From positions 1 through 23,193 of the IMG/VR virus record IMGVR_UViG_3300042503_000445: a stretch of DNA of 23,193 nucleotides. One strand, written 5' to 3'. The DNA comes from a virus. Below the pieces are notes generated by a model, which saw nothing but the letters and a program-made list of their open reading frames with translations, did not search any database and was not told the origin of the DNA. Positions 20,763 to 23,193 of this stretch are shown here, piece after piece; positions within the stretch are counted from its first letter, which is position 1; each line of letters opens with the position of its first letter. Position numbers and translations under genes: made by a program.

Positions 20763-21488
20763 CTAGAACGGCAGGTCCTCAAGCGCTGTCTCCAGCTCAG
20801 GGTTGCCATCGTGCAGCCCCTTCGCCTTGGCGGCAAGCATTGCCTCACCCTCATCGCGCACCTGCGCGTTGACCCACGCGATGCTTGGCTTGCGCTGGCA
20901 GAAGGTGCCGTTGGTCTTGCCAGAGCAGGCGTGGAAGGCGTTGTACGGCTTGCCAGCCTTGCTGATACCGGCAGGCTTGAACGACCAGGCGGTGCGGTGA
21001 TCAGGGCATTCACCCTCTGCGAACAGCATTGCTGCTGCTACGGCCACATCGCTCGTAGAAACCGACGGCTGAGATACCCTCACAGAATCAACGGAGAGGG
21101 GTCTAGGAGCCACGGAGAGGCTCGCGCCTGTGCCAGAGGCATAAAGAGACCGCCCAACCCCAATCTGGGCAGCGCAGCGGCGCAGAGCGTCACTGGCTGC
21201 TGACTTGAGTGGCTCGTCATCCTGCGCGCTGTTTGGGTAGCCAAAGTCCTGTCGGACGGTGGTGACCCCATCGATCACGGCGACGAGTGTGCCGTGTACC
21301 ACGAAGCGCTGAGCGTCTGCGACCTTGACCTCAAACTGCCAGCCAGCCAAGCCCAAGACATCGTCAAGGCGCTGAGCTACGGCTCGTGCATCTGCGTAGG
21401 TGAAGGTCATTCCGCCGCGCCCTGGGCGCTGCTTCAGATCCGTGCCGGTGAACGGTGCGGCCAGTGCCGCTGCGATTTGCTTACTCAT
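20763..21488 (-). CDS. Rad52-family single-strand annealing protein with SSB-like tip
   Basis: 241 residues from ATG 21486-21488, chosen for GGAGGA 7 bases upstream; the frame extends 8 codons further. The N-terminal 125 residues carry the Rad52/Rad22 pattern: LKQRPGRGGMTFTYADA, GWQFEVKV, TVRQDFGYP and the hallmark EPLKSAASDALRRCAAQIG. A flexible linker (VAPRPLSVDSVRVSQPSV) leads to a probable zinc module with C161-x2-H164 and C188-x8-C197. The last five residues are EDLPF, like the SSB C-terminal tip that recruits repair proteins. It anneals single strands produced by the exonuclease encoded upstream. Confidence 0.88.
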   Translation of the reverse strand: MSKQIAAALAAPFTGTDLKQRPGRGGMTFTYADARAVAQRLDDVLGLAGWQFEVKVADAQRFVVHGTLVAVIDGVTTVRQDFGYPNSAQDDEPLKSAASDALRRCAAQIGVGRSLYASGTGASLSVAPRPLSVDSVRVSQPSVSTSDVAVAAAMLFAEGECPDHRTAWSFKPAGISKAGKPYNAFHACSGKTNGTFCQRKPSIAWVNAQVRDEGEAMLAAKAKGLHDGNPELETALEDLPF

Positions 21489-22047
21489 TCTCTGCTCCTC
21501 CAAACTCTTCAACTGGCAGCAACTTTGCGGCTACCAGATTCAATGAACTCGCCTTTGCAATGTGACCGCTCTCGAATACCGTTCCCTCCTTCACTTCAGT
21601 TGCCAGATAGAGATACTGGCGCTTATCCATCACTCCGAGCAGCCACGCGCGCTGGAATCGCGTTGGACTCGGTGGTCCATTGCGATCCTCTCCAGGTGCG
21701 AGCTGCAAGTGAACGAAGGCGTAGTAGTCCACCGCTTGGTGGTCTCGGATGTAATCAAAGATGCTCACCTCAACATCGTCGCCAGCCGGTCGGCTCCACG
21801 CCTTGGTCTTGACATCGACTTTGAGACCGCACACTTCGTAGTCGTGCGTCGTCAGGTCCACTGGGATGTACGGCAGGAGACGATCTCGCAGCGCCTTCTC
21901 AAACACGGCCTGCCCTAGCACGCCAGTCCAAGTGGTGTTGCCGCTCGCCTTCTCCTTACAGAAGCGCATCCCAGCGTTGGACTGCGCCGACTTGAACATC
22001 TCCTCTGCCCTGACGATGATCTCTGGGGTGATGATGACTTCAATCAC
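21481..22047 (-). CDS. Small PD-(D/E)XK-like nuclease
   Basis: 188 residues from GTG 22045-22047, with AAGGAGG upstream and overlap with the exonuclease stop (GTGA). A longer in-frame reading upstream is Arg/Ser-rich and lies within the exonuclease gene. Nuclease-like features are WTGVLGQAVFEKAL (E50), HDYEVCGLKVDVKTK (D78-x-K80) and a strand around YYAFVHLQL. This GxxGQxxFE...DxK pattern is typical of small restriction-fold enzymes found in phages. It sits between the exonuclease and annealing protein genes, so a recombination role is likely; the substrate is unknown. Confidence 0.7.
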   Translation of the reverse strand: MIEVIITPEIIVRAEEMFKSAQSNAGMRFCKEKASGNTTWTGVLGQAVFEKALRDRLLPYIPVDLTTHDYEVCGLKVDVKTKAWSRPAGDDVEVSIFDYIRDHQAVDYYAFVHLQLAPGEDRNGPPSPTRFQRAWLLGVMDKRQYLYLATEVKEGTVFESGHIAKASSLNLVAAKLLPVEEFGGAENE

Positions 22048-23009
22048 GCCTGATCCTCCTTGCCGCCAAAGACTCGGAATACTCGCGCGCCTGGCTTCTC
22101 TGCGGTGAAGCGCTTGATAGCTTCTCCGTAGGTGTCTGGCGCAACCGTTCGCAGGACATCCGCGATGCTCTCCCAGTCCACCTTGACGCTGCTCTTGTTG
22201 GTCTTCCAGGTGGCAAGCCAACCCTGACCCTTGACTCCTTCGCCATCGGCGATGGCTTCCTTGATGGCGATTGCCATCTCCTTCAGCGCGGCATCGGCAG
22301 CCTCTGCCTCAACCTTCGCTTCGATGTAGAGGCGCGCAATGTGATCCAGCTGCGCGTCAGCCACGGCGTAGGTGTTGTTGCTCTGCGGCTTGACTTCAGC
22401 GAGCGTGTCGCTGTCGTTGCCGGTCAGAGGTGGCGGAGTCTTGGACTGCACCAACTCGCGGAACAGGACGGCCTTGTCGAACAGTTGCGTCTGGTAGACA
22501 GGGTCAGCCTCTACGCGCTCAATGCGGAACACCAAGCCAGAGAGCAACACAGCGACATCGCAGTACGACGCGCCAGTGATGAACATCTGCCACTGCACCT
22601 GGTCGACATACTCAGGCGGCACTGGGTACAACTGCCAGCGGCTGCTCGTGGAGGTCTTGATCTCTACAAGACCGTCGGTGTCGCCCACGATGGTGCGATC
22701 CAACGAAGCCATCGCCCAGGGATGCTCCTTCAGGCGAACGATGCCGTTGCTCTTTCGCAGCTTCTTGCCAGTCTCGGCGGTGTAGTAATCGGCGACTGCC
22801 TGCTCTAGCAGTTGACCGCGCTGTGCGGCCGCTCCGACTTCCTGCTCACCAACCTGACCAGTCAACTCTGCCCAGAGTCGATACGCGGTCTTGTACGGCG
22901 ACGAGCCGTTGATGGCGGTGATGCCGGTGGCGGTGATGCCGCCCTTGCGCATCTCGAACCACTCTGGACTCCGCTGCGGTGCGGATACAAACTCAAAGCG
23001 CTTGCTCAT
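22044..23009 (-). CDS. YqaJ/lambda-type exonuclease
   Basis: 321 residues, ATG with GGGAGG 5 bases upstream. The family start RSPEWFEMRKGGITATGI (from residue 13) is followed by RGQLLEQAVADYY (E69), MASLDRTI (D104) and LVEIKTSTS (E116, K118), then PPEYVDQVQWQM. These are the metal-binding residues of lambda exonuclease-like enzymes, which digest one strand 5' to 3'. The C-terminal 100 residues are helical (AKVEAEAADAALKEMAIAI) with a closing DNA-contact-like region. With the annealing protein downstream it forms a two-part recombination system. Confidence 0.92.
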   Translation of the reverse strand: MSKRFEFVSAPQRSPEWFEMRKGGITATGITAINGSSPYKTAYRLWAELTGQVGEQEVGAAAQRGQLLEQAVADYYTAETGKKLRKSNGIVRLKEHPWAMASLDRTIVGDTDGLVEIKTSTSSRWQLYPVPPEYVDQVQWQMFITGASYCDVAVLLSGLVFRIERVEADPVYQTQLFDKAVLFRELVQSKTPPPLTGNDSDTLAEVKPQSNNTYAVADAQLDHIARLYIEAKVEAEAADAALKEMAIAIKEAIADGEGVKGQGWLATWKTNKSSVKVDWESIADVLRTVAPDTYGEAIKRFTAEKPGARVFRVFGGKEDQA

Positions 23010-23137
23010 TGTGTCCTCCCAAAGACTGGCTGGCTCTTAGCGATCTGAATCAACAGCGCCCAGCACACGCCGCAGATCTGGTCACGCTTCTGTGTTGACT
23101 TGGTCTTCACTGGACCCTTGCAGTACGCGCACCTCAT
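23006..23137 (-). CDS. Tiny zinc ribbon protein
   Basis: 43 residues, ATG 23135-23137 with GGGAGG upstream. Its stop overlaps the exonuclease start (ATGA), and its own ATG overlaps the stop of the membrane protein gene before it. MRCAYCKGPVKTKSTQK and ICGVCWALL supply two C-x2-C pairs, a minimal zinc ribbon. Tight coupling at both ends supports a real gene. The function is unknown, probably nucleic-acid related. Confidence 0.72.
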   Translation of the reverse strand: MRCAYCKGPVKTKSTQKRDQICGVCWALLIQIAKSQPVFGRTQ

Positions 23138-23193
23138 CGAACTGCCTCCCAGATCACAACAGCGATAACCCAGGCGACCATCAATGCGATGGT
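23134..23193 (-). CDS. Small membrane protein, C-terminal end (cut by window edge)
   Basis: Only the last 19 codons and the stop are in the window. The visible residues TIALMVAWVIAVVIWEAVR form a transmembrane helix ending the protein. The stop overlaps the next start (ATGA). A shadow reading cannot be fully excluded, but the overlap fits the operon style. Confidence 0.5.
   Translation of the reverse strand, partial: TIALMVAWVIAVVIWEAVR

Noticed and set aside
1-23193. Integrase, attachment sites, tRNA genes, CRISPR arrays, insertion sequences
   Set aside because: Looked for and not seen; the window is fully explained by phage genes and short gaps.

Overview
The window is a continuous piece of a tailed double-stranded DNA phage genome (siphovirus-like Caudoviricetes; a prophage is possible, but no integrase, attachment site or host gene is visible). 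Every gene I can support lies on the minus strand, so transcription runs from high to low coordinates. Genes are packed almost without gaps. Many start inside the stop codon of the gene before (GTGA or ATGA overlaps), and good AGGAGG-type ribosome binding sites precede most of the others. The host cannot be named from the sequence. The fairly high GC content and frequent GTG starts would suit an actinobacterial or other high-GC host, but this is inference.

Region 1 (23193 to about 20250, early or replication genes): the tail of a small membrane protein, a tiny zinc ribbon protein, a YqaJ/lambda-type exonuclease, a small PD-(D/E)XK-like nuclease and a Rad52-family annealing protein (together a phage recombination module), then a replisome-organizer-like winged-helix protein.

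Region 2 (about 20250 to 14960, nucleic-acid processing and accessory genes): an endonuclease VII-like HNH nuclease, a zinc protein, a beta-class DNA methyltransferase with a zinc insert, a P-loop dNMP-kinase-like enzyme, several small unknowns including a two-helix membrane protein, a Holliday-junction-resolvase-like nuclease, a secreted RlpA/double-psi-beta-barrel protein that appears to start at CTG, a zinc-binding protein and an HExxH metallopeptidase.

Region 3 (14963 to 8136, packaging and head): HNH endonuclease, GT4 glycosyltransferase, two zinc proteins (one FmdB-like), terminase small subunit (P27 type), terminase large subunit, a 45-residue membrane protein, HK97-type portal, and a three-part HAD/linker/prohead-protease fusion with an internal start that could release free protease.

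Region 4 (8033 to 1, head completion and tail): HK97-fold major capsid protein with a hairpin on each side, two small capsid-adjacent proteins, head-tail connector, tail terminator, major tail protein, two overlapping tail assembly chaperones (probable -1 frameshift), an HK97 gp10-like protein in an unusual place, a short tape measure protein, a minor tail (hub-like) protein and the N-terminal part of a further tail or receptor-binding protein cut by the window edge.

The most interesting points are the CTGA-overlap start of the RlpA-like gene, the HAD-protease fusion with an internal in-frame start, the SSB-like C-terminal tip on the Rad52-family protein, the combination of methyltransferase, dNMP kinase and glycosyltransferase, and the density of small Cys-rich proteins. 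No tRNA, CRISPR array or insertion sequence was seen. No stretch longer than about 100 bases lacks a gene.
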